A stretch of DNA of 64,000 nucleotides from positions 186,001-250,000 of the forward strand of contig JAMWFC010000036.1 of the NCBI GenBank assembly GCA_027475525.1. The letters run 5' to 3'. A program made the position numbers and the translations under genes. The stretch is from Macrolepiota albuminosa (lineage: Eukaryota; Basidiomycota; Agaricomycetes; Agaricales; Agaricaceae). Under the pieces are notes generated by a model. That model searched no databases. It was not told the origin of the DNA and saw only the letters and a program-made list of their open reading frames with translations. Shown here in pieces: positions 11,642-21,278 of the stretch (the first letter of the stretch is position 1; each line of letters begins with the position of its first letter).

Positions 11642-11795
11642 CTTACTTTGTTTATCTTACAGTTTAGTAAATAACAATTAGCTAAGCAGGTCAAAAATTC
11701 TAGACAGTTTGATATTAACTTACTTTGTTTATCTTACAGTTTAGTAAATAACAATTAGCTAAGCAGGTCAAAAATTCTAGACAGTTTGATATTAA
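11642..11795. repeat. 77-bp tandem duplication (2 copies)
   Basis: CTTACTTTGTTTATC at 11,642 recurs at 11,719. The sequence is AT-rich and otherwise featureless, between the KDZ island and the tRNA-like repeats. Confidence 0.9.
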
Positions 11796-11943
11796 TGCAC
11801 TAGTGGGAGTCGAACCCACCTACTGCAGAACAGAATGGCTACCAACGGATAAAATTCCACTAGGCCTGTGGTACAATAGAATATTGATACATTGATATTT
11901 CATATTGTGCACAAGAGGTGGGTTCGACTCCCACTAGTGCACA
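11796..11943. repeat. Head-to-head pair of tRNA-like repeats forming a hairpin
   Basis: The ends are complementary over at least 26 bp: TGCACTAGTGGGAGTCGAAC... on the left and its reverse complement on the right. Each arm carries a pol III B-box match (GGTTCGACTCC) and a T-arm-like stem GTGGG/CCCAC. The right arm starts near GCCTGTGGTACAAT, an A-box-like word. The acceptor stem does not pair well, so this looks like tRNA-derived SINE sequence and not a working tRNA gene. Confidence 0.6.
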
Positions 11944-11980
11944 TACATGACTCAACTTCTACAGTCTAGCATTTTACTAA

Positions 11981-12134
11981 TTGTTATTTACATACACAGT
12001 ATGAGTGCTATGATGTAAATAAATATCAGTCTAACATTGTCAATTCAATACAGATGATTGTTATTTACATACACAGTATGAGTGCTATGATGTAAATAAA
12101 TATCAGTCTAACATTGTCAATTCAATACAGATGA
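11981..12134. repeat. 77-bp tandem duplication (2 copies)
   Basis: TTGTTATTTACATACAC at 11,981 recurs at 12,058. It is AT-rich and between tRNA-like copies. Confidence 0.9.
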
Positions 12135-12166
12135 CAAAATCTGTACAATACTGACTTGTAGTAAGT

Positions 12167-12234
12167 GCCTGTGGTACAATGGAATGATCTTTCATGTTGT
12201 GTGCAAGAGGCAGGTTCGACTCCCACTAGTGCAC
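12167..12234 (+). repeat. tRNA-related repeat (SINE-like), short copy
   Basis: Begins GCCTGTGGTACAATGG (A-box-like) and ends with a B box GGTTCGACTCC followed by CACTAGTGCAC. It is shorter than the neighbouring copies at 11,863 and 12,624 because the middle is deleted. Not a foldable tRNA. Confidence 0.5.
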
Positions 12235-12265
12235 ATTATATAATAGCAGCAGGCTGCTGACGTCC

Positions 12266-12468
12266 GCTAGCGTCATAAATTTGATCCGTTCCAAAACTCC
12301 AGAGATTTCTGCAGTGGCATAAGGTGGACGACTTTGCGCATCTGGTCATTCCAATGCACATGGCTTGTGTCACGTGTACTGGAATCATCATGTGCGCAAA
12401 TTCCTCCATCCTATACCTGCTTCAGTAATTTCTAGAGTTTTGAACGGATCAACTTAAATGATGCTAGC
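12266..12468. mobile_element. MITE copy A, about 203 bp with ~50-bp TIRs
   Basis: The left end GCTAGCGTCATAAATTTGATC is mirrored at the right by ...GGATCAACTTAAATGATGCTAGC. The inverted pair continues inward through CCGTTCCAAAACTC and AGAGTTTTGAACGG. The middle is non-coding. The paralogue at 12,736 has the same ends with a longer middle. It lies directly after a tRNA-like copy, as copy B does. No clear TSD. Confidence 0.6.
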
Positions 12469-12623
12469 AAGTGATGAATGGATATTTTATTAGGGCTTAC
12501 AGGCCCTATTAAAATATTAGTCACTAGCGGAACCCGCCTCACAAAGTAAGGTTGTAATTTTATGGTGTCTTTTTATACTGCTACATTTTTGCACTACATG
12601 TACACTGTACTCACTTTTGTTAA

Positions 12624-12704
12624 GCACCTGTGGTCAAATGGAATATTGATACATTCATATTTCATATTGTGCACAAGACGCGGGTTCGACTCCCGCTAGT
12701 GCAC
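12624..12704 (+). repeat. tRNA-related repeat (SINE-like)
   Basis: GCACCTGTGGTCAAATGG at the start (A-box-like), B box GGTTCGACTCC, and CGCTAGTGCAC at the end. The acceptor halves pair at five of seven positions. The T-arm is CGGG/CCCG, more GC-rich than the sister copies. It is followed by MITE copy B in the same arrangement as copy A, so the tRNA-like unit plus MITE may have been duplicated together. Confidence 0.5.
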
Positions 12705-12735
12705 ATTATATACTAGCAGCAGGCTGCTGACGTCA

Positions 12736-13008
12736 GCTAGCATCATGTATTTAATCCGTTCAAAACTTCAGAGATTTCTGCAGACAGATAGGATGGACGA
12801 TTCTGCACATGTGTTGATTCCAGCACACATGATAAGCTGATGATGCACTGTGGCTACCTGCCTCCCTTTGTGCTGTGAAAAAGATAGCCAGCCATGGTGC
12901 TTTGTCACTTGTCATGTGCGCTGCAATAAACACATGTGCAAACACTTCTAACATATTTTTCTGCTGGAATTTCTAGAGTTTTGAACGGATCAACTTGATG
13001 CTGCGAGC
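12736..13008. mobile_element. MITE copy B, about 273 bp
   Basis: Same terminal inverted repeats as copy A: left GCTAGCATCATGTATTTAATC, right TTTGAACGGATCAACTTGATG. The right tip has decayed (GCGAGC for GCTAGC). The middle differs from copy A. Confidence 0.55.
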
Positions 13009-13013
13009 AAGCC

Positions 13014-13700
13014 AATGAACGGATCTATAGACAAAGGTCCACCAGACTTGTTTCTCCTCTTTCAACCTAGCACCGTCCCTACTAAAATATTGGTCATTTT
13101 TACACAGGAAGAGGACGTCAACTACCGTCCGCTGACATCAGCTGGGTCACATGCTGACATCCGCTACTGTCCGCTGGTCACGCACCCACTTCTGCCCTTC
13201 CCCCTCTTTCTCCCCCATGCTATCCTCTCCACTCCCCACACTACCTCACACACCACCCCCATCCACCACATGCTCCCCGCTTCCCTCCTCACTCCTGACC
13301 TGATGTCCGACATCTGCTACGTCCGCTGGTACACCCACGTTCCTCCCCTTCCCCCTTCCCTCTTTCTTCCCACCCCCATCCCTCTTCTGCCACCCCCCAC
13401 GCTCTCCAAGACGCCACCCCATGCGGCGGACGCCCACGCACCCCCTTTCCTTCTCTCCCGCCCTGATGCTGGACAATGCCGGACAATGCTGGGGGTTGCC
13501 GACAGATTCCCGTGAATGCTGACGGATGTCTGACAGACGTGGATGGATGCCAATGGATGTCCGACGGATGCGGACGGATGCTGACAGATGCCAGCGGGTC
13601 ACGACGGCTGCCGACGAACTCCGACGGATGCCAGCTGATGGCCAGCTGATGGCAGATGATGCCAACGCCCCTTTCAAGCCACGAAACCTCTTTTGGGAGG
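13014..13700. repeat. Pyrimidine-rich block followed by degenerate GACGGATGCC minisatellite
   Basis: 13,190-13,460 is strongly C/T-rich on the plus strand (CCCCCTTC, CTCCCC, CCACCCC words). 13,500-13,660 is a degenerate tandem run of about 10-12-bp units of the type GACGGATGC(C/T). The open frames across it look like products of the biased composition. CpG is abundant here, unlike the AT-rich flanks. Confidence 0.5.
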
Positions 13701-13808
13701 TATGCCACCCCCCTTCTACCTCAAAATATCCATACAGGGACCTGCGGAGACATAAGTGGACGTCCGCTCATTGTGTTATCCGACCTTTGAGTCTATCCAT
13801 TGGTAACG

Positions 13809-13890
13809 GACCTGTGGTGCAACGGTTAAATGTGTGTTCCATTGCTGGAGGCCTGCCCAAGGCCGGGGGTTCAATTCCCCCCTGCAGGCA
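13809..13890 (+). repeat. tRNA-like sequence with A and B boxes and a long variable arm
   Basis: CCTGTGGTGCAACGGTTAAAT contains an A-box-like word; GGGGGTTCAATTCCCCC forms a perfect T-arm; GGCCTGCCCAAGGCC could be a class II variable arm (Ser/Leu type). CCTGTGG and CTGCAGG could pair as an acceptor stem with wobble pairs. The D and anticodon arms do not fold convincingly, so a degenerate tRNA or the head of a SINE is more likely than a working tRNA. Confidence 0.35.
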
Positions 13891-13953
13891 TACGATAGGC
13901 AAGACAATGTTTCTTTTTCTTTGGTCCAACCAGCCCCTGTGGACCTGCATAGG

Positions 13954-14107
13954 CCTCTGCAGATGTCCGCTGGTGCCCTGCGCAGGCCTGGGAGGGCCTG
14001 CATAGGTTTGAGTGGGTCAATATAGGTCTGCCTCTGCAGATGTCCGCTGGTGCCCTGCGCAGGCCTGGGAGGGCCTGCATAGGTTTGAGTGGGTCAATAT
14101 AGGTCTG
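13954..14107. repeat. 77-bp tandem duplication (2 copies)
   Basis: CCTCTGCAGATGTCCGC at 13,954 recurs at 14,031 with no visible mismatch. It lies in a CpG-rich tract with many GTCCGCTGG words. Confidence 0.92.
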
Positions 14108-14521
14108 CGTGGATGTCTGCTAGTGGCTTGCGTAGGCCTGCGTAGGTCTGCAGGGTCCTTTTGTGGATGTATGCTGGGGTCGGGGGTGGGAAAAGGAGGG
14201 AAGGGGAGGCACGCAGCCTTGAGTTATTGCGGAGAGGAAGGGAGAGGGGAGGGAAGTGGGGAACCTCAAGGAGGGTTGATTCATGCCATGACGTCTGCCA
14301 CTGGAGGAGGCTTTCAGTCGTGGGCTGATGCCCGCTGGCGGCCGCTGACGCACATTGACGTCCGTTAGCGTCCGCTGGCATCCGCCGGGCCTGCATGCGC
14401 ATGTGTGTGCCCGCCTTTTATTGATTCACTGGACCGTGTCATACAGCACATTGTGACAGGTCTGCGGCTCTGTATTCTACAGCACTGTGGGCACTGCGCC
14501 GCTCCAGTGTAGCTGACTCTG

Positions 14522-14595
14522 CTGGACATGTATGGTACAGCACAAAGCGAGCTCCCGTGCAATGTATGACATGTACCATTGTGATGCCCTACCCT
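14522..14595. mobile_element. Solitary terminal-inverted-repeat arm, old copy
   Basis: CTGGACATGTATGG...GTGATGCCCTACCCTG matches the right arm at 54,651-54,715 over 65 bp, with seven differences of which five are at CpG sites (for example ACGT to ATGT). The outward extension GCCCTACCCTGA matches the complement of the sequence outside the left arm at 54,474, so the true terminus is probably CAGGGTAGGGCATCAC. I found no partner arm upstream. Confidence 0.55.
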
Positions 14596-15505
14596 GAGTT
14601 TCCATCATGCAGCAATGTCTCCAATAAAGTGATAAACTTTCTTCTTTGCAACATTAAGTGGAAGCTCTGCAGAAACATTTGTCATAAAAAAAGGCAGTGC
14701 ATAAGTATATTCACTAGTATTCATTCACTGGGTCTCCATGCTTACAAAAGCATTCCATACTCCTATTTTCTTGTTCTTCTTCTGGAGGTGTGAGGTTTGA
14801 ATTATTTTTTGATAGTAATGTTTGACTAAATGCTTCTGAAATTGTGCTCATAGGCCTTCTGCAAGTGTGCATACATGATCTTGGGCTTTTTGAAGAGCCT
14901 GTTTGTATGTTTCTTTGGCTTCAGAATATTTCTTCTTCTGTTGAGCTTTTTGTTTTGCAGTCAAGATATGAATAATGTGTTTAGAATAGATATGTTGTAG
15001 CATAGTTCGCTATGTGGCATTGGCCACATAGCTTTTACTTACTATTGTAGTCAATATTATATTATATTTATTATAACATAATATTATTTACATTATTATA
15101 AATAGTCTATACATGCTGCTTATTAAGCAGCTTATTTTGTTGTTGATATTACATTGTCAATAGACTGGACTGGTCTGATTCTGTGTAGTGTGAACCTGAG
15201 CTCACTAAAACCGTAACTTTGTTACATTTTTTTTGAATCTGCCAGCTAGGATCTATTGCCTAGCATCTGACATCAGTCACTGAGTTTGTTGACAGAACTC
15301 TATCAGCTTCTCAAGCTTTTTGCACAGCCACACTATGCAAATTTTAAACAGAGGATTGATAAGTGATCCTATATCTGCAGTCACCACTGATGGTGGGCAG
15401 AACACTCATGACCTATGAGGAGATCTAGCAGACACTCAGAATGTGCAAGCATTCAATGTGGGTTAGTCAAGACCCAAGGCTCAAGATTGAGGTCAGAGCA
15501 CTGAC
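14596..15505. other. AT-rich stretch before the old gypsy gag; possible LTR
   Basis: No gene seen. A segment at 14,993-15,225 begins TGTTGTAG and ends GTTACA (TG...CA), holds an inverted word GCTATGTGGCATTGGCCACATAGC, and precedes gag, so it could be the old element's 5' LTR. No primer-binding site or matching 3' LTR was found to confirm this. Confidence 0.25.
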
Positions 15506-18500
15506 ATGCCTGGGAATGAAAGTGAGGCCCAGAGAGCTGAGAGCTCACAACATGATGGCCAGCAATGGCCACAGAACAAGATGCCAGGGGAATTAACTCC
15601 TCCAGTTATGCAGCTGCCAGGAGGACTTTGACGGTCCAGCTGGCTAGCTTCCAAAAGGCCCTCTGATGAGGCTAAGCAGTCAACAGGCATTCAGAGCGCC
15701 TTAGGAGAAACCAATTCATTGGTATGGACTGGGAGACCTATGCCTCTGAGCTGGAGTAGTGGGGCCAGGCAGGCCACAGTGGGCTCAATGCCCACCAGGA
15801 TAGCAGAAGTCTGCATAGAGGAGATACCAGAGGAGAATGCAACTCCTGAAGCAGGCAGTGTAGAACATTGTTTTCCATGCACACTGGCAGTGGAGGAAGT
15901 CCAGGAGGTTGTTGAGTTGTCTACTAACAACGATGCCAGAGCAGAAGAGCAGCAGTTGAAAACCACTTACATTGTGTGTCTGCAGGTGTTCTGGGATCTA
16001 CACTCAGAGGTGATGAAGTATACTACCCAGGCATGACTCAAGTGATATGCTTCAGCACATATAGTAGCACTTAGGTGACAAGGACACAAGGTGCCCACTG
16101 TATTCAGTACTAAATATACTGATTTAATAGTGAGGATTCCAGCATAAGGCTGCAAGGCAATCAAGGGTGTCGACCCCTTGGAGCCACACATCTAAGGAAT
16201 GCTCAGCACATCATAATCAAGATGTTGGAGTTGAGCTAGTGAAAGTACTAGCATGAATGCAGAAAGTGCCCAAAGTAAAACTGGTGAGTACCTTTTATAC
16301 TCCAGCAGGACAAGGGTGGCATAAGGAGCCTCTGCACATGCATAACCAAAACTCTAGGACAGAAATGTTGAGTGTGGAAAGACAAGCAAGTACTGCTTGT
16401 AAGCTAGAGAGCAAGGCATCCTTGATGCCACGTATACTAATAGCAGAAACGTTGAGCGACAGAGTTGCATATCAACATATGTGCAATAGTGATCTTAGGA
16501 CTAAGGAACAGTCCCTTATTGACAATCAGGGCATTGTATTTGAGAGCACTAAGCCCATTGATGAGATGTGTCATCAATTCATAATGCAGAGCCAGAAGAA
16601 TCAAGCTTCTTCAGAACCAGGGCAGTGCAATAATCATGATTGAGGAGACTTTCTCAATTGAGATAGCATCACCAGACATGATGCCCCTGGTAGAGGTCAG
16701 GATGAGTGCCCTAAATCAATTCTCCAAGATGAGGGCAATTATGCCCACAGTCAAGGAGGCTCAGGACATCTACCACAGTGTGGATGAGAAAAATCACTTC
16801 CTCAAGCCACTGATTTAGCAACTAGATCTCCAGGCCAGCAAAAGGCCATCCATATGCATCGTGAAGCCATGCACAACCACCTTTATTGAGTAGTTAATGA
16901 TGCCTTGGGAGTAACCTTATGGTTATCAGATGGGATGAAGCTGTGTAAAGCAGATAGTAGGCACATTTGTGCCTATACAGATGCATCCAAGTTCAGTGAC
17001 TTGGAGGACTGGGCAATAGACATATGTATCCACCTTGCCATGTGCTTATATGGAGGTGACCATATGGAACAAGAACAAATTTTTGTTCTGTCTAAGTTCT
17101 TGGCTGGAGAGGCCATAGGGTGGTTCCGACAAGCAGTATTGCATGTCAACTGGGTCCAGTATGATTGGACGTTCAAGTGAGTCCTTACAGGACTGTACAA
17201 TTGGTTTGTGCACCTCTTAATATTACAGGATGCAAGGCAGAACTTCCAGTCTGTCAAGTACATTAAGAAGTTGGGTGTACAAGAGTTCTACAATATCCTT
17301 AACGACCATGCCCAGAATATGGCAGTATATCCAGATGGGTATACTATGCTCAAAACATTCTTGGATAGTATCCCAGCAGACATGCACCACTACCTGATAC
17401 ATGAGAATAGGTTGTCTCCAGAGGTCAACAATGTTGAGGAGTTTGTGGCATATGCCATCAGATATGAGCAGTCCCTTAAGACTGCTAACCACTATGAGCA
17501 TCGTAGTAGCCACAAAGGAGGAAGCAGGTGACTACCACCTACTGGGGCACCCTTACAAGGTCAGCATATAGGGACCTTCCTATCTAAGAAGGCTGACTTG
17601 AATTGTGACTACAATATGCAGTTTGTGGTGTGCAGAACTCCTGCTGAGAATTGAGAGTGTAGCTGCCTATGACTGGAGCAGGCTCCAGATGGAGAACATT
17701 CTAAGCCAAGGCCAGATGTCAAGCTGGCCAATCCATCTGGTTAGACAGGGACATGTTTTGCATGTGGCCAGCCAGGCCATTATGCCACCAACTGCTCTGC
17801 AAGGATGGGAGCCCCAAGAAAGAGATATACACTCTGAGCCCACCTTCATGCTGCACATACTGCAGCTGCAAGTGGGAGTAATGGAGATATCTCCACCGAG
17901 TCTGAGGCTGAGCACTCTATGAACAACCAAGAATCCTCAGAGGAGGCATCAGACGCTAAGCCTGAGAGGGTGGTTGTGGAGAGGGAGGAGTACATCACCA
18001 TAGATGTATACAACAATATTTATGACAACAAGTACTACAGTTGCAACAGCAATGCTGAGTGCTTAGCAGCAATGACAGATTGGCCATCTTCAAACGATCA
18101 CAACAAGAATAATGTTGTACAAATGAAAAAGGTGACTCTTTGTTGAGCAGAGGGCACTTTGCAGCGTCCTACATTGAAGTGGGCAGACAAAGAGTGTCTG
18201 GTCTTGTATGTAAATGTAAATGGCTACAAAGCATGGACCTTATGGGACTCTGGGAGCACTACTTCGGATATTACGCCCCAATTTGCCCATGTATATAGAA
18301 TTTCTGTACAGGAGTTAGACATGCCATTGGCATTGCAACTGGGCATCATAGGGAGCCATGCTATGGTGCAATATGGGACAAATGTAACTGTCCAGACACT
18401 GGGCTCATGTAGCTGGGAATATATGGATGTAGCAAACTTTGATTGCTATAACATGATACTAAGAATACTATTCATGCAGCATAACAAAGTCATGCTAGAC

Positions 18501-18929
18501 TTTGAGCACTGTCAGGTGCTAGTGAATGGGAAAGTGATCTCAGCAAAATGGGCTACAACAGATGACACTGATAATTGCCTGCGACATTACCGCACTATGG
18601 AGAAGTGCAAGGATTCTCCATGACTCAGTCAGCACAAAGCGCTGATGGTGGAGAATGTGGATGAGGAAGTACAGGCTATGCTAGGACTAAGCTCAGACCA
18701 CAATGTGGTGATGATGAGTGAGGAGGAGTATCAAGCCTCCAAGACAAGAGACAAGCAAACACTTGCTCCTGATGCTCAAGGTGCAAAGCCTTCAGATAAA
18801 CACCGGCAAAAGGCAAAAAAGCTTGAGGACTCAGTGGATGTATGTCTACCTACATCCTCACAAGTCAAGTTAAATGACCTGGGAGACAGCAACCAAGAGG
18901 CAGAAGCCTCATATTGTGAGGACACATAG
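15506..18929 (+). pseudogene. Decayed Ty3/gypsy gag and protease (older element)
   Basis: Fragments in several frames give a gypsy Gag of the type common in mushrooms: DASKFSDLEDWAIDIC, LSKFLAGEAIGWFRQAV, then FQSVKYIKKLGVQEFYNIL and YTMLKTFLDSIPADMH. Around 18,160-18,620 lies a retropepsin-like domain with LWDSGSTTSDI and, later, HNKVMLDFEH. A Lys/Asp-rich linker follows (HRQKAKKLEDS). Stops and shifts are frequent and CpG is scarce. The element continues at 19,728-20,353 and 31,503-31,790 after two younger insertions are removed. Confidence 0.8.
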
Positions 18930-18936
18930 TCCTTAT

Positions 18937-19722
18937 TGTCAGGTTCCGCTGAGTTGGGGGCTTTCCGGGAAAGCAACACCCTTACAATGCGGACTTGATC
19001 TACGGATACTTGGGTGTCTGGAACTCCGGGGCTAGGACTCTGAGGTTCAAGACGGGGACAAGGATAATCCCAGGAGAGGGGACTAGATCCGGGGGTTTTG
19101 GGGTTGAGAGTAGCTGATGGTTGGAAGGGGGCCGAGTCGTGAACCAGAGGTTCTAAGACGAGACCAAGTTAGTGATTTGAGTGTCACAAAGTGCGTACCA
19201 AAACTTAGAGCATGCGAATATTCAGGTGTGCCAGTCGAAGCGTACCAAACAGGGCGTACCAGTCAAGCAAGAAGGCACGCAATAACCAAAGTGAATATCA
19301 AGACTAGCAATTACAACGGAGAGCTATGCTATAAGTACTATGGGGCCGGGTCTTGGGGTCCCCGGGTGTCTGGGATAGGTTCCGGAGGTCATTGAGTAGC
19401 GGGCAGGGACTGTATACCGGGATTGCGTGTGTGGGGACGTGCGATCAATTGGCGCGGAGGGAGTTGTGATGTGTGGGGCGTGATGTGTGATGGCCGGAGT
19501 GATGGCCAGAGGCAAATTGCGTGATCCAATCATTGATGGCGGTTGATCCCAGGGTCCATGATGCAGGGGTTCTGGGAGGCTGGCTGATGGCGGGCATTGA
19601 TGCGTGTGATGGCGGCGTTGGCAGCTGTGGGGGCAGGGCGCGCTGTGGGGTCGATAAGAGAGGTTCCCGGATGGGGCTCCAGGGATGTCCTGGGGAGGTT
19701 CCGGAGGGGAGGGGTCGTGACA
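18937..19722 (-). mobile_element. Solo chromovirus LTR (786 bp), TSD cttat
   Basis: TGTCAGG...CGTGACA, flanked by cttat at 18,932-18,936 and 19,723-19,727. It aligns throughout with the 795-bp LTRs of the complete element and keeps the AATATCAAGACT self-primer site. No internal region is present, so this is an LTR-LTR recombination product. It interrupts the older gypsy element between protease and RT. Several CpG sites of the young LTR read TpG or CpA here. Confidence 0.9.
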
Positions 19723-19727
19723 CTTAT

Positions 19728-20353
19728 GAGAGCAACCAGCTCTCCTCTCCAAATATGACTGGGCATACAACTCTCGAATGCTGCAGGAGTAAAACAAGCT
19801 GGTGGCATTCATGTGTGTGCAAAATGCACACCAGTGATAGACAACTGTCATACCAGCATATTGCCAGCCAGCATTGGACAAAGTCTCCATAGCATATTCC
19901 CTTATATGTGAGGAGAAAAACCTCATGGCTCATAGGGCAGTGGTAGTGGAATCTCTGCTAAGACTGCACATACCTGATGATAGTGTTGATTGGGTGCTTG
20001 CAATGTGCAAGCAATATGCACAGCAGCTTTGGCTATCATCAGATATGGTGGAAGTACTTCCCCCAATGCACCTGAAGGGGAAACAGAAGGCGACAAGCCT
20101 TTAGGAGGACAATATTCCTTGGTTGCAGCAGCAATAGCAAGAGGAATTTGCTAATATGGTCAATAGAACCAAGAAGGAGCTCCCACTGTGGCAGGAAGTG
20201 AACCATGAGATCAATCTCATAAAAGAAAGCAAGCAGTACAAGTACCACTTGCCATGCTGTTCATGTGCACTCTAGGAGCAACTACATGATAAAACTAATT
20301 GCTATTTGAATGCTCAATGGTGGTCACCATGCACCACTGCTCAGGCTGCACTA
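19728..20353 (+). pseudogene. Older gypsy element: region just upstream of RT
   Basis: Fragments include VESLLRLHIPDDSVDWVLAM and ELPLWQEVNHEINLI followed by a YKYHLPCC-like segment, which corresponds to the pre-RT region of mushroom gypsy polyproteins. The frame runs to AQAAL at 20,353, where the young chromovirus is inserted, and resumes at 31,508 with LLCIPKKDG. Contains stops. Confidence 0.65.
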
Positions 20354-21148
20354 TGTCAGGTTCCGCTGAATCGGGGGCTTTCCGGGAAAGCGACGCCCTT
20401 ACGATGCGGACTTGATCTACGGATACTCGGGTGTCTGGAACTCCGGGGCTGGGACTCCGGGGTTCAAGACGAGGACAGGGTAATCCCGGGAGAGGGGACT
20501 AGAGTCCGGGGGTTTTGGAGGAAAGTGGCTGGGAGTTAGAGGGGGTCGAGTCGTGAACCGGAGGTTCTAGGACGAGACCAAGTTAGTAACTTAAGAGTCG
20601 CGAAGTGCGTACCAAACTTATAGCACGCGAATGCTAAGGCGTGCCAGTCGAAGCGTACCAAACGAGGCGTACCAGTCAAACAAAAGGGCACGCAATATCC
20701 AAGTAACAGTTATGCAATATCAAGACTAGCGAATACAACAAGGAACTACGCTATAAGTACTACGGGGCCGGGTCTCGAGGTTCCGGGATGTCTGGGATGG
20801 GTTCCGGGGGTTATTGAGTAGCGGCAGGGGCTGCGTACCGGGATCGCGCGTGTGGAGCGCGCGATCAATTGGCGCGGAGGGAGTCGTGATGCGTGGGGCG
20901 TGATGCGTGATGGCTTGATGCGAGCCGCGTGATCCGATCGTCGATGGCGGTTGATCCCGGGGTCTGTGATGCAGGGGTCCCGGGGGCTGGCTGATGGCGT
21001 TCGGTGGCGGTTGATGGCGGTCCTGATGCGCGTGATGGCGGTGTCGGCGGTCGTGATGGCGGGGCGTGTCCTGTGGGGTCGGAGGGAGGGTCCCGGAGGG
21101 TGTTCCGGGGGTGTCCCGGGGTGGGCCCGGAGGGAAGGGGTCGTGACA
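20354..21148 (-). repeat. 3' LTR of the complete chromovirus
   Basis: 795 bp, TGTCAGG...TCGTGACA on the plus strand, identical on reading to the copy at 30,708. The self-primer complement AATATCAAGACT is at 20,716-20,727. Confidence 0.95.
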
Positions 21149-21163
21149 TCACCCCCCCTTCAG
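21149..21163 (-). other. Polypurine tract
   Basis: On the minus strand GAAGGGGGGGGTGA lies directly before the 3' LTR (TGTCACG), the expected position of the plus-strand primer of reverse transcription. Confidence 0.75.
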
Positions 21164-21278
21164 CGCCGAGACCCTCCGAGGCGCGCGTAGCCGGTGGTTC
21201 GGGCCGGGGGCCAACCGTGGGATCCGGCACCTGACTTGCCACGTATCGAAAAAAAATTTTTTACCATCAAACTCAACC

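Noticed and set aside
13015..13515. A 166-codon frame in the pyrimidine-rich block
   Set aside because: Low-complexity Pro/Leu/Ser text produced by C/T bias; no conserved segment or splice signal.
11796..13890. Working tRNA genes
   Set aside because: A and B boxes are present, but acceptor, D and anticodon arms do not fold; several diverged copies indicate tRNA-derived repeats.
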